Below, one piece after another: positions 25,353-33,159 of a stretch of DNA of 42,312 nucleotides (positions within the stretch are counted from its first letter, which is position 1; each line of letters opens with the position of its first letter). Location of the stretch: the NCBI RefSeq assembly GCF_016429065.1, contig NZ_JAELTX010000036.1, positions 1 to 42,312 on the forward strand, read 5' to 3'. Source of the stretch: Pedobacter sp. ASV17. Lineage in GTDB: Bacteria; Bacteroidota; Bacteroidia; Sphingobacteriales; Sphingobacteriaceae. The notes under the pieces were generated by a model. It saw nothing but the letters and a program-made list of their open reading frames with translations, had not been told where the DNA came from and searched no databases. The translations under genes and the position numbers were made by a program.

Positions 25353-26093
25353 TTATAATGTAATAACTTCATTCAATCCTTTTAAAACCAAATATGGTTC
25401 ATGGGTAATCTGGGCGGCAAATATGCTATTTTTTAATTGCTTGTTCAAAAAAAGCGAATCACCTCCGGTTAATATCACTTTTAAATTGGGGTTTCTTTGC
25501 TGTTCTAAGGCAATAAAACCTTCTATTTCATTTACTGCACCTTGCAATACACCTCGTTTAATGGCATTTTGGGTATTGCTTCCTTCTTCTATTACTTCCT
25601 GCGTTTTATCCCAAGCCACCAAGGGCAATCGCCCCGTATAATGGTTCAATGCTTTAAAACGCATATTCAAACCCAAACTTATACTTCCTCCGAAGTATTC
25701 ATTATTGGCCGTAAGCACATCGTAAGTAATGCACGTTCCGGCATCAATCATCAGCGTATTTTGACCGGCGTACAGACAATGAGCTGCAATTACTTTTGCC
25801 CATCTATCCAAACCTAAAGTTTGTGGACTTTCATAATAGCTCTTCACGCCACCTACAATTTGAGTACTAAAGCGCACATAAGTTGTGTGTTGTTTTAGCA
25901 ATTTTTCCAAATCGTCTATCTGGTTTCCTACGCTAGAAACCGTTGAACTTACAATCCTATATTCGGTAATTAGTTTTAAGAGATTAGCCTCTTCTATTTT
26001 CTCAAACTTTTCGAAATAGAGGAGTTCTTTTTGCTCAAAGACTGCTAGTTTGCTATAGGTATTGCCAATATCTATGACTAGATTATTCATCAA
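25353..26093 (-). CDS. coaX: Type III pantothenate kinase
   Basis: 246 residues. The N-terminal phosphate motif DIGNTYSK is at 8-15, GLDRWAKVIAA at about 94-104 and MIDAGTCITYD at about 115-125; GGSISLGLNMRFKAL and the late LTGGDSLFL complete the ASKHA fold. It phosphorylates pantothenate, the first step of CoA synthesis, and needs a monovalent cation in this family. Met1 and Met2 are adjacent. It is the first gene of the coaX-barrel-lptC group. Confidence 0.95.
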   Translation of the reverse strand: MMNNLVIDIGNTYSKLAVFEQKELLYFEKFEKIEEANLLKLITEYRIVSSTVSSVGNQIDDLEKLLKQHTTYVRFSTQIVGGVKSYYESPQTLGLDRWAKVIAAHCLYAGQNTLMIDAGTCITYDVLTANNEYFGGSISLGLNMRFKALNHYTGRLPLVAWDKTQEVIEEGSNTQNAIKRGVLQGAVNEIEGFIALEQQRNPNLKVILTGGDSLFLNKQLKNSIFAAQITHEPYLVLKGLNEVITL

Positions 26094-26343
26094 ATATTTA
26101 CATTACCAACAACGAATTACGAATAGAAAGAAACATTGTCAACAGTTTCATGTCACAAAGCTAACCATCTTTGGCAAGTTTCGAGGTATCATTTTGTTAA
26201 AAAAGGTTAAACTCCAATTATTTGTAGAATATATTTAAGCTCCAGACACATCCTTTTTCAAATTTCAACTTCGAGAAATAAACCTAATATAGGCTTCTAA
26301 ACTACCTACATATTCCTGTTTAATCTGTGTATTTGTACAATGT
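26094..26343. other. Non-coding gap with no visible feature
   Basis: The 250 bp between coaX and the DUF6427 gene are AT-rich. I see no gene, strong hairpin or repeat; it presumably holds the coaX promoter, but no clear -33/-7 pair is seen. Confidence 0.5.
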
Positions 26344-27321
26344 TTAAACAAACAAAAAGTATTGAGTGCACACCACTAAAATCAGGAAAAGCGTTTCATA
26401 GAACCACCTCTTTTTTGCGTTAGAAAAATAGTAGGCAAGCAGTATGGCACCAGATGGTACACATAGCACAAAATGTGCTACGGTAACGCCTCTTTTGGTG
26501 TAAAAACTAACAATACTGATGACGAACATAAAAAACAGCATTTGGAAAGCTTTACGGGTGCTGATAAAGCTCCTAAAAAAGTTTTCCCGTAGCTGAATCA
26601 CGGCCATGATCATGATTAACCCTACAGGGATAAGCACCAAGTAATCGTTATAATTGATTTGTAGGTTGATTGGAAATTTGTTGGTTAAAGGCTGCCAGAT
26701 GTCAAAAAAGCGGTCGATACTGTCGTTCCAGTAGTAAAAGACTGCCACAAACATAAAGATGGTCAAAAACCCAATGATTCCAGAAACCCATTCCCGCCAA
26801 TTGAAAGGCCTGTACAACAACAAACTGAGCCACAACATCAGCAGCAACATAATAAAAGGAAAGTAAATCAATGTGCCAATGGCAATCACCATACCCGAAT
26901 CAAACATAATGCTCATGGCATTTGAGGTTTTGGCAAGCTTTAAAAACTTATCGATCACCACAATCATCAAGAAGTTGCAAATCAATGCCGGGCTAAGCAC
27001 CAAGAACTGCAAAAACAAGCTGGTTCCTGAGATGTACATCAACGCTGGCAGGTAGCTCGGCTTATTTAGCAAGCCATGGTTATTGATAATCCTATTGAAA
27101 ATTAAGGCCTGCACCAGCACCACTACCGCAGCAAAAAAAACATTGGCCTCAGGTGATAAGGCATTATTGGGAATATTGATGAAAAACTTGGTATACGATT
27201 CGAGTATTTCGAAATTAAGTTCGGCAGGTAAATTGAAAAAGATAGCCAACCGCATTAAAACGGTATAGGCAACCAATAACAATAGGTTAATAGGATGTAA
27301 GCTTCTAAACTGATTAATCAT
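26344..27321 (-). CDS. DUF6427 polytopic membrane protein
   Basis: 325 residues with around eight to ten hydrophobic segments and very few charged residues. It begins MINQFRSLHPINLLLLVAYT; FNRIINNHGLLNKPSYLPALMYI (about 75-97) and LLLYRPFNWREWVSGIIG (about 167-184) are the best-conserved looking parts. It resembles the Bacteroidota family I know as DUF6427. Function is unknown. It lies just downstream of the glycosyltransferase and phosphoesterase genes on the same strand (29-bp gaps), so an envelope-lipid or glycan role is possible but only by context. Confidence 0.7.
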   Translation of the reverse strand: MINQFRSLHPINLLLLVAYTVLMRLAIFFNLPAELNFEILESYTKFFINIPNNALSPEANVFFAAVVVLVQALIFNRIINNHGLLNKPSYLPALMYISGTSLFLQFLVLSPALICNFLMIVVIDKFLKLAKTSNAMSIMFDSGMVIAIGTLIYFPFIMLLLMLWLSLLLYRPFNWREWVSGIIGFLTIFMFVAVFYYWNDSIDRFFDIWQPLTNKFPINLQINYNDYLVLIPVGLIMIMAVIQLRENFFRSFISTRKAFQMLFFMFVISIVSFYTKRGVTVAHFVLCVPSGAILLAYYFSNAKKRWFYETLFLILVVCTQYFLFV

Positions 27322-27350
27322 GCCAAATTACGAAGGCAAAGTAAAGAAAT

Positions 27351-28337
27351 TTATCTGGCAAAAGTGTTTACTGCATGTGCAATAATTGCAGCCGTCTCAT
27401 CCGGGAAATCAAATTGATGCTCTTGCGGATTGGCGACAAACTCTTTCAAAATGGGTACCCAATTACGGTTGCTGCCCCAAATTACTGGCAATCCAAACTG
27501 TTTTAAAGCATAGGCATTGCACTGTTGTTCGTATTGAAAACGCATTGGCGCCACCAACAGCTTCTTACCCAAATGTAAAGCTTCTGCTGGTCCTTCAAAG
27601 CCACCACCTGTAAAAACACCCTCGCAACTGGCCATGCTCGCATTAAATTTTTCATTATTTACGGGCTCTACAAATACATTTGCGTCATTGTAGGCGATCT
27701 TAGCATGTTTAGAGAAAACTTCCCAGCGTACCTGTGGAATTTGTTTCAACACATTTACCAAATCCTTATCATCAATGGCTGGCAAATAAACCGTATAATG
27801 TCCCTGATTAGTGGAAACCAGCTGTCTAATTTCACTTCTGATGACAGGTTTATAGATAAAATCATCGTATCTGTCAAAGTGAAAACCGATATGGTGTGTT
27901 GTAGGCGCGTACCTGCTCAAAATAAGCTTGCCCCAATCAACGGTTTTGGGACGTGGCACTTTTTTAGATTTGAATGAAGCTTGATGACTTAGGGATACGC
28001 TTTCTATTTTCTGTAGCTTACAGGCCCAAGCAGAAATGGGTTCAAAGTCGTTTAGGATAAGATTGTAATCACGCAATGGAATGGCTTTCATGTCTCTCCT
28101 AAACTGAAAGAGGTCCATGTTTTTCCATGTTTTGTAATGGTCTACCCCACCCTTTTTACCGAAGATAAAGCTGAAACCGTGAAACCGATATTTAATCTCG
28201 TAAGCTAATTTCACATCAACCTGTGTGCCCGAGATCAATAAATCTACTTCGCCATGTTGCTGTAAAAGAGGGATAATTTCCCTTGCCCTGCTCACATGCC
28301 CATTGCCCGTACCCTGTATCGCGTAAAGTATCTTCAT
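27351..28337 (-). CDS. MJ1255-type glycosyltransferase
   Basis: 328 residues with a GT-B-like architecture. The start MKILYAIQGTGNGHVSRAREIIPLLQ is the glycine-rich loop of the family. The C-terminal half has GVFTGGGFEGPAEALHLGKKLLVAPMRFQYEQQCNA, the sugar-nucleotide site. This is the pattern of the MJ1255/VC2487 family. It acts on the cytoplasmic side. The acceptor is unknown; the neighbouring LpxH-like phosphoesterase, 29 bp upstream, suggests a lipid acceptor. The two genes are probably co-transcribed. Confidence 0.82.
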   Translation of the reverse strand: MKILYAIQGTGNGHVSRAREIIPLLQQHGEVDLLISGTQVDVKLAYEIKYRFHGFSFIFGKKGGVDHYKTWKNMDLFQFRRDMKAIPLRDYNLILNDFEPISAWACKLQKIESVSLSHQASFKSKKVPRPKTVDWGKLILSRYAPTTHHIGFHFDRYDDFIYKPVIRSEIRQLVSTNQGHYTVYLPAIDDKDLVNVLKQIPQVRWEVFSKHAKIAYNDANVFVEPVNNEKFNASMASCEGVFTGGGFEGPAEALHLGKKLLVAPMRFQYEQQCNAYALKQFGLPVIWGSNRNWVPILKEFVANPQEHQFDFPDETAAIIAHAVNTFAR

Positions 28338-28366
28338 TGGCTCCTAATATCAATATTTTTTAGGCA

Positions 28367-29218
28367 CTAGCCAATTCCGAGTTTAATTTTCTGTAATAAA
28401 ATATTCACGTCAAGTTTTCCGTGCAGGTCTTCTCCATCCGAAAGCTCGCCCAATTCTACTTCATCCTTCACAAAATTCTTGGCTTCGTACTTAAAAACTT
28501 CCCATTGCCCGTGGTTGTATTCCAAAGCAGTAAGGTTTTCTACCCAATCGCCACTATTCAAATACATCACTTCACCACCTTCGGCCAAAATATTTCTTTT
28601 TTCAGGCTGGTGAATATGCCCACAAACCACGTAATGATACCCGTTCTCAATTGCCAGCTCTGCGGCCGTGTCTTCAAAACTATTGATAAACTTAACCGCA
28701 TCCTTAAACTTGGCTTTGATTTTTTTAGAGAAGCTCATTTTTTCCCTTCCCAACAAACTCAAGCCCCAATTGACCATGCTATTCAACAAAATCAAGCTGT
28801 CGTAGCCAATAGCTCCAAGTTTAGCTAACCATTTGGAGTGCTGCATGGTCACATCAAAAATATCGCCATGAAAAAACCAGGCCTTCTTCCCATCTATCTC
28901 TAAAATCAGTTTGTTTTGCAGATAAAAAGACCCCAAGCTCATATCGGCAAACTTGCGCAACAATTCGTCATGGTTTCCCGTCAAATAGTACACATCCACA
29001 CCTTCTACCACAAACTTCATCAGCTTACGTAAAATTTTCATGTGGGTTTCGGGCCAATAACGCTTGCTAAATTGCCAAATGTCTATGATATCGCCATTTA
29101 AAATCAGCGTTTTGGGTCTAATGCTTTTTAGGTATTTCAGCAATTCTTTAGCGTGGCAGCCATATGTACCTAAATGCACATCAGAAATAACCACGATTTC
29201 TACATTCCTTTTCTCCAT
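28367..29218 (-). CDS. LpxH-like metallophosphoesterase (UDP-2,3-diacylglucosamine diphosphatase family)
   Basis: 283 residues. The calcineurin-like metal motifs are DVHLG (about 13-17), NGDIIDIW, TGNHDELLRK, FFHGDIFD and CGHIHQPEKR. The helical insertion between HGD and GHIH and the C-terminal extension fit the LpxH-related family. LpxH cleaves UDP-2,3-diacylglucosamine in lipid A synthesis. Whether this protein does that, or acts on another lipid precursor with the adjacent glycosyltransferase, cannot be decided here. Confidence 0.8.
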   Translation of the reverse strand: MEKRNVEIVVISDVHLGTYGCHAKELLKYLKSIRPKTLILNGDIIDIWQFSKRYWPETHMKILRKLMKFVVEGVDVYYLTGNHDELLRKFADMSLGSFYLQNKLILEIDGKKAWFFHGDIFDVTMQHSKWLAKLGAIGYDSLILLNSMVNWGLSLLGREKMSFSKKIKAKFKDAVKFINSFEDTAAELAIENGYHYVVCGHIHQPEKRNILAEGGEVMYLNSGDWVENLTALEYNHGQWEVFKYEAKNFVKDEVELGELSDGEDLHGKLDVNILLQKIKLGIG

Positions 29219-29239
29219 AAATTATTTTGGGAACAGTAA

Positions 29240-29332
29240 TTAATCTTCGTCTTCGCCAACAGTTAACTCGTACGGACTAAAGAAAAACGCCACAAAAACA
29301 ATTAAGCATACCAATAGAAATAGTTCAAGCAT
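29240..29332 (-). CDS. 30-residue membrane peptide
   Basis: A 31-codon frame from ATG 29332 to TAA 29240, 21 bp upstream of the LpxH-like gene on the same strand. Residues 2-18 are strongly hydrophobic (LELFLLVCLIVFVAFFF), followed by SPYELTV and an acidic end GEDED. The composition, a single helix with a charged tail, is what a real small membrane protein would show and is unlikely in random AT-rich DNA. No known family is recognised. Confidence 0.5.
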   Translation of the reverse strand: MLELFLLVCLIVFVAFFFSPYELTVGEDED

Positions 29333-29413
29333 CTTTTGAGAATATTATCTGATACAAAATTGCAGCACACTGATTAACTGATTGTTAAGACATCGTTATG
29401 TTTTCTCTAGTCA

Positions 29414-29462
29414 AAACCTCATAGGTTTACGTATGCACCGTGTTATTAAACCTATGAGGTTT
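29414..29462. repeat. Inverted AAACCT-CAT-AGGTTT pair
   Basis: Arms 29414-29429 and 29447-29462 are exact 16-bp complements with a 17-bp spacer. Each arm is itself nearly palindromic. It lies in the divergent region between the membrane peptide and the acyltransferase gene. Confidence 0.8.
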
Positions 29463-29559
29463 GTTGAAACGGCAAGCGGGTTTATGTAACAGCGTACATA
29501 CATCAAAATTTTGTCCAAACCAACAGGAATACTTAATATTGAAGTTCAACCGAACCAAA

Positions 29560-30639
29560 ATGAGTGCATTTGCCCAGCAACCAACCTTAAAAACCAAAAC
29601 ACATTTTGAAATTTTAGATGGCCTGCGTGGCATTGCTGCCCTTGGCGTGGTGGTGTTCCATTTTATTGAAATGTACACGCCCCACCCTAAAGACTTAATT
29701 GCCCATGCTTATTTAGCTGTAGATTTTTTCTTCTGCCTTTCGGGATTTGTTGTGGCCTATGCCTATGATGACAGATTGCCCCAAATGGGATTAAAAACAT
29801 TTTTCAAATCAAGATTGGTTAGATTGCATCCTCTAGTGGTATTAGGCTCCATATTGGGTTTACTGGCCTTCATTTTCGATCCTTTTGGCAACCAATGGGA
29901 AGCTTATAGTGGCTGGAAATTGATCGTGCTTTTTCTAGCATCCATTTTAATGATCCCTTACCCCATTATTGGCGAAAGAGCTTTCAACAATTTTGGTTTA
30001 AACGCTCCAGCATGGACACTTTTTTGGGAATATGTAGCCAATATTGCCTACGCGTTGGTGTTACATCGCCTTAAAAGAATTTGGTTATTGCTATTGGCGG
30101 TATTAGCGGCAATAGGGATTTTATATGTGGCAAATTCGGCAGGAAATATCAGTGGAGGTTGGTCAAAAGATAATTTTTGGCATGGTGGTGCTAGGGTTGC
30201 CTTTTCGTTTTTAGCGGGCATGTGTATTTTCCGCTACCAATTCATCATTAAAAACGGTTTAGGGTTCCCTTTATTGGCCTTATTGTTAGCTGCCAGCTTT
30301 TTTGTACCTTTTAGAGATGAATGGAACTGGATTACCGAACCTTTGATCATTGTGGTTTATTTCCCGTTACTGGTTTCTTTAGGAGCGGGAGCTACTTTAA
30401 ATCCAACGCATCAAGGCATTTGCAGATTCTCGGGACAAATCTCCTACCCGCTTTACATTACCCATTATTTCGTGCTTTGGTCGTTTGGAAACTATTACGG
30501 ACAAATGCAGCCAAATACCCAAACATTGGTGTGGGTTATCCCATCGCTCATTGCTATGCAATTGGTAGTGGCTTATTTAGCCATGAAATTTTATGATCTG
30601 CCGATTAGGAAATGGTTGTCACCTAAAAGGATGATGTAA
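29560..30639 (+). CDS. Acyltransferase-3 family membrane protein
   Basis: 359 residues from ATG 29560 (MSAFAQQPTLKTKTHFEILDGLRG); longer readings cover the repeat region and have no family similarity. The motif LDGLRGIAALGVVVFHFIE has the conserved His of this family. About ten hydrophobic segments follow, with SRLVRLHPLVVLG and FSGQISYPLYITHYFV being typical. Such enzymes O-acetylate or acylate surface glycans or other periplasmic substrates. The target is unknown. The gene is isolated. Confidence 0.85.
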   Translation: MSAFAQQPTLKTKTHFEILDGLRGIAALGVVVFHFIEMYTPHPKDLIAHAYLAVDFFFCLSGFVVAYAYDDRLPQMGLKTFFKSRLVRLHPLVVLGSILGLLAFIFDPFGNQWEAYSGWKLIVLFLASILMIPYPIIGERAFNNFGLNAPAWTLFWEYVANIAYALVLHRLKRIWLLLLAVLAAIGILYVANSAGNISGGWSKDNFWHGGARVAFSFLAGMCIFRYQFIIKNGLGFPLLALLLAASFFVPFRDEWNWITEPLIIVVYFPLLVSLGAGATLNPTHQGICRFSGQISYPLYITHYFVLWSFGNYYGQMQPNTQTLVWVIPSLIAMQLVVAYLAMKFYDLPIRKWLSPKRMM

Positions 30640-30841
30640 AGTTCATTGACGTCATTTAAAAATAAGGCAATGACATTTGGTTAAATCCGATTTGAGGTTA
30701 TTATGTGATTAATTTAGGCCCCATTTTGTTCAGATATTGAAATAACAAGAATATAACCACATAGACACATAGGTGCATTGTTTTCCGATTATAGCAAATA
30801 GTTTTAAAGAACAAATAAGCCCAATTTGTGTATGTTAAAAC
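30640..30841. other. Non-coding gap with a CACATAGACAC element
   Basis: A 200-bp gap between convergent genes. It holds ATAACCACATAGACACATAG at about 30754-30773, which matches a longer inverted copy at 37977-38032. No gene or terminator is visible. Confidence 0.5.
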
Positions 30842-31960
30842 CTAATCTACCGTTACACTTTCAAAGGCATCCATATCGTTGAACAGCTTGAACAGTTTTT
30901 TAAAGAAATCGGGGCCAACACTGCCAATGTCTATCTCCAGGTGCAACAGGTTTTCCCTGTTCTGGTCCAAATAGCCGTTGGCATTGTGCACCACGCCGTA
31001 TTTCCTGTGCTTCTTTTCGGAGTTGTCGTTGTAACTGTCTATAAAGCTGTAGATGCGTTCTAGCAATTCTACCTCTCTTTGAGCCATGCCTTTTTTCAGC
31101 ACCATTTCCATTCTGCAGTCCGTCTGTATCAAATTCACAGTAAGCTGGTAGTTCAGGTTCTTGAGCGCAAAGGGCAGCTGGGGAGTGTCTTTATATAAGT
31201 TGATTTGCTTCATATAATAGGCAGGTTGGAGGTCTTCCAGCCAGAACTCTACATCGCTACAGTCAAAGTCCTCATCAGAAGGGGTATATATGGCAGCCGA
31301 TCTGGAACGCCAGCATAGCTTTACAGGAAAAGCAAAGTTCATCACACTAAGGCTCAGCCCTATGCTTGACACCTCCCCTTTTTCATAGGGCGAGATAATT
31401 TGAGATACCTTAATGTTATGATCCACCTTGATGCCTGTACTTTTTTCAAAATAGTTGGAAATGGGCCTGTTGACACATTCAAAAAAATAGGCACTGCACT
31501 TGAGTCCCTGATCTTTTTCGGCATAGCTAATTTTAAAGTCCATAGTCAATCCTTCCCAGAACAGTAAGGATTTGTCGGGCATTTGCCCCCACCTCTGCAT
31601 TATTTTTTCACTGGGCGTCATAAAATAGCATTCCAGGTCATTGCAGTCGATATCCTCATCGGATATGCGGTAGATCCTACCCGATTTGGAACGCCAGGCA
31701 ATGGTGGCCTCCAATGTGTGCTGGGGCATGGTAAGCCCCAATACCATGGTAGAGGTTTCCCCATAGCTGATGACCGGTTGATGCTCATGAGGGATTTGAA
31801 GCCCATACCATGCCTTGGTGATTTTGCAGCCCGTAATGGCCAGGTATTGCCGGGTAAGCTGCTCATCTATACATTCCAAAAACTGCATGGAAATCTTCAT
31901 CTGTTGGAATTTCGATAAAAGACTAACATACATCCGTTTATCATTAATTAATGTTAACAT
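30842..31960 (-). CDS. Putative immunity protein, copy A (two-module)
   Basis: 372 residues, no signal peptide. It contains two related modules of about 128 residues: module 1 about 22-150 (FLEC, WRSKSGRIY at 89-97, SDEDIDCNDLE) and module 2 about 153-281 (FFEC, WRSRSAAIY at 217-225, SDEDFDCSDVE). A third part, 282-372, includes KYGVVHNANGYLD and LEIDIGSVGP. It is the third gene after the nuclease-like lipoprotein. The last 135 residues differ from copy B at three positions only, whereas residues about 9-85 are strongly diverged. It is preceded by a relic of the lipoprotein gene end. No known family is recognised with certainty; the immunity role is inferred from context. Confidence 0.65.
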   Translation of the reverse strand: MLTLINDKRMYVSLLSKFQQMKISMQFLECIDEQLTRQYLAITGCKITKAWYGLQIPHEHQPVISYGETSTMVLGLTMPQHTLEATIAWRSKSGRIYRISDEDIDCNDLECYFMTPSEKIMQRWGQMPDKSLLFWEGLTMDFKISYAEKDQGLKCSAYFFECVNRPISNYFEKSTGIKVDHNIKVSQIISPYEKGEVSSIGLSLSVMNFAFPVKLCWRSRSAAIYTPSDEDFDCSDVEFWLEDLQPAYYMKQINLYKDTPQLPFALKNLNYQLTVNLIQTDCRMEMVLKKGMAQREVELLERIYSFIDSYNDNSEKKHRKYGVVHNANGYLDQNRENLLHLEIDIGSVGPDFFKKLFKLFNDMDAFESVTVD

Positions 31961-31979
31961 ATTTTTATCCTTTTAGGTA

Positions 31980-32030
31980 TCAATAAATTTTGCCGGCCAG
32001 GCGCCACATGGTGCGGGCAAGTTTAAAGCT
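31980..32030 (-). pseudogene. 17-codon relic of the toxin 3' end
   Basis: On the minus strand it reads SFKLARTMWRLAGKIY and a TGA stop, matching SFNLARIMWRVASTI at the end of the lipoprotein gene (33160-34821). It starts within the stop codon of copy B and ends 19 bp before copy A, the same spacing that separates the intact lipoprotein from copy B (18 bp). The spacers are also nearly identical. Confidence 0.85.
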
Positions 32031-33141
32031 AATCTACCGTTACGCTTTCAAAGGCATCCAGATCATTAAACAGCTTGAACAGCTTCTTAAAAAAATCTGG
32101 GCCAACGCTACCAATATCTATCTCTAGGTGCAACAGGTTTTCCCTGTTCTGGTCCAAATAGCCGTTGGCATTGTGCACCACACCATATTTCCTGTGCTTC
32201 TTTTCGGAGTTGTCGTTGTAACTGTCTATAAAACTGTAGATGCGTTCCAGCAATTCTACCTCCCTGTGGACCATGCCCTTTTTCAGTACCATTTCCATTC
32301 GGCAGTCTGTCTGTATCAAATTCACAGTAAGCTGGTAGTTCAGGTTCTTGAGCGCAAAGGGCAGCTGGGGGGTGTCTTTATATAGGTTGATCTGCTTCAT
32401 ATAATAGGCAGGTTGGAGGTCTTCCAGCCAGAACTCCAAATCGCCACAATCGAAATCCTCATCAGAAGGGGTGTATATGGCGCCCGATCTGGAACGCCAA
32501 CATAGCTTTAAGGGACTGGAACCATCTACCACATAGACACGAAGCCCTATGCTCGACACCTCACCTTTTTGATATGGCGGGGTAATATCGGTTATCTTAA
32601 TGTTATGATTCACCTTGATACCTGTACTTTTTTCGAAGAAAGTGGAGATGGGCCTGTTGGCACACTCGAAAAAATAGGCACTGCATTTGAGCTCATAATC
32701 CTTTTCGGTATGGCCAACGGTATACTCCAGTTGTATCCCATCCCAAAACAACAACGATTTGTCAGGCATACGTGTCCATCTACGCCATTTTTTTTCATCC
32801 AAATCCGCAAAATAGCATTCTAGGTCATTGCAGTTGATATCATGATCGCCTATATGATAAATCCTGCCTGATTTGGATCGCCAAGCAATTGTAGTTTCGA
32901 TAACTCCTTGTGGTACTACTATTCGCATGGGTATGGTAGATATATTGTCATACTTGGGTAACGGAAGAGTATCTACTAAATACAACCGCTCCTTACCGGT
33001 TAATTGCCTATCGATTATATTTAAATATTGCTGGGTAAGCTGCTGATCAATACAATTTAAAAATGGAACAGATATCTCCAGATGAAGGTATCTATTAAAT
33101 ATAGTTTGCCAGCCTTCTTTATCATTAATTAATGTTAACAT
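32029..33141 (-). CDS. Putative immunity protein, copy B (two-module)
   Basis: 370 residues, same architecture as copy A: two modules with WRSKSGRIYHIGDHD and WRSRSGAIYTPSDED, then a conserved C-terminal part. It begins MLTLINDK exactly like copy A, and the first 24 coding bases are the same. It follows the nuclease-like lipoprotein by 18 bp, the usual place for a cognate immunity gene. Its stop TAG overlaps the toxin-tail relic. Most nucleotide differences from copy A in the last 400 bp are silent, which suggests selection on the protein. It is probably cytoplasmic or periplasm-independent since no signal is seen. The role is inferred. Confidence 0.65.
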   Translation of the reverse strand: MLTLINDKEGWQTIFNRYLHLEISVPFLNCIDQQLTQQYLNIIDRQLTGKERLYLVDTLPLPKYDNISTIPMRIVVPQGVIETTIAWRSKSGRIYHIGDHDINCNDLECYFADLDEKKWRRWTRMPDKSLLFWDGIQLEYTVGHTEKDYELKCSAYFFECANRPISTFFEKSTGIKVNHNIKITDITPPYQKGEVSSIGLRVYVVDGSSPLKLCWRSRSGAIYTPSDEDFDCGDLEFWLEDLQPAYYMKQINLYKDTPQLPFALKNLNYQLTVNLIQTDCRMEMVLKKGMVHREVELLERIYSFIDSYNDNSEKKHRKYGVVHNANGYLDQNRENLLHLEIDIGSVGPDFFKKLFKLFNDLDAFESVTVD

Positions 33142-33159
33142 ATTTTATTCTTTTAGATA

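Noticed and set aside
29427..29678. Open frame antisense to the acyltransferase start
   Set aside because: It is formed by the inverted repeat and the antisense of a conserved coding region.
30842..33141. Antisense frames over the paralogous partner genes
   Set aside because: They are in regions where both copies keep the sense protein with mostly silent changes, which supports only the minus-strand genes.
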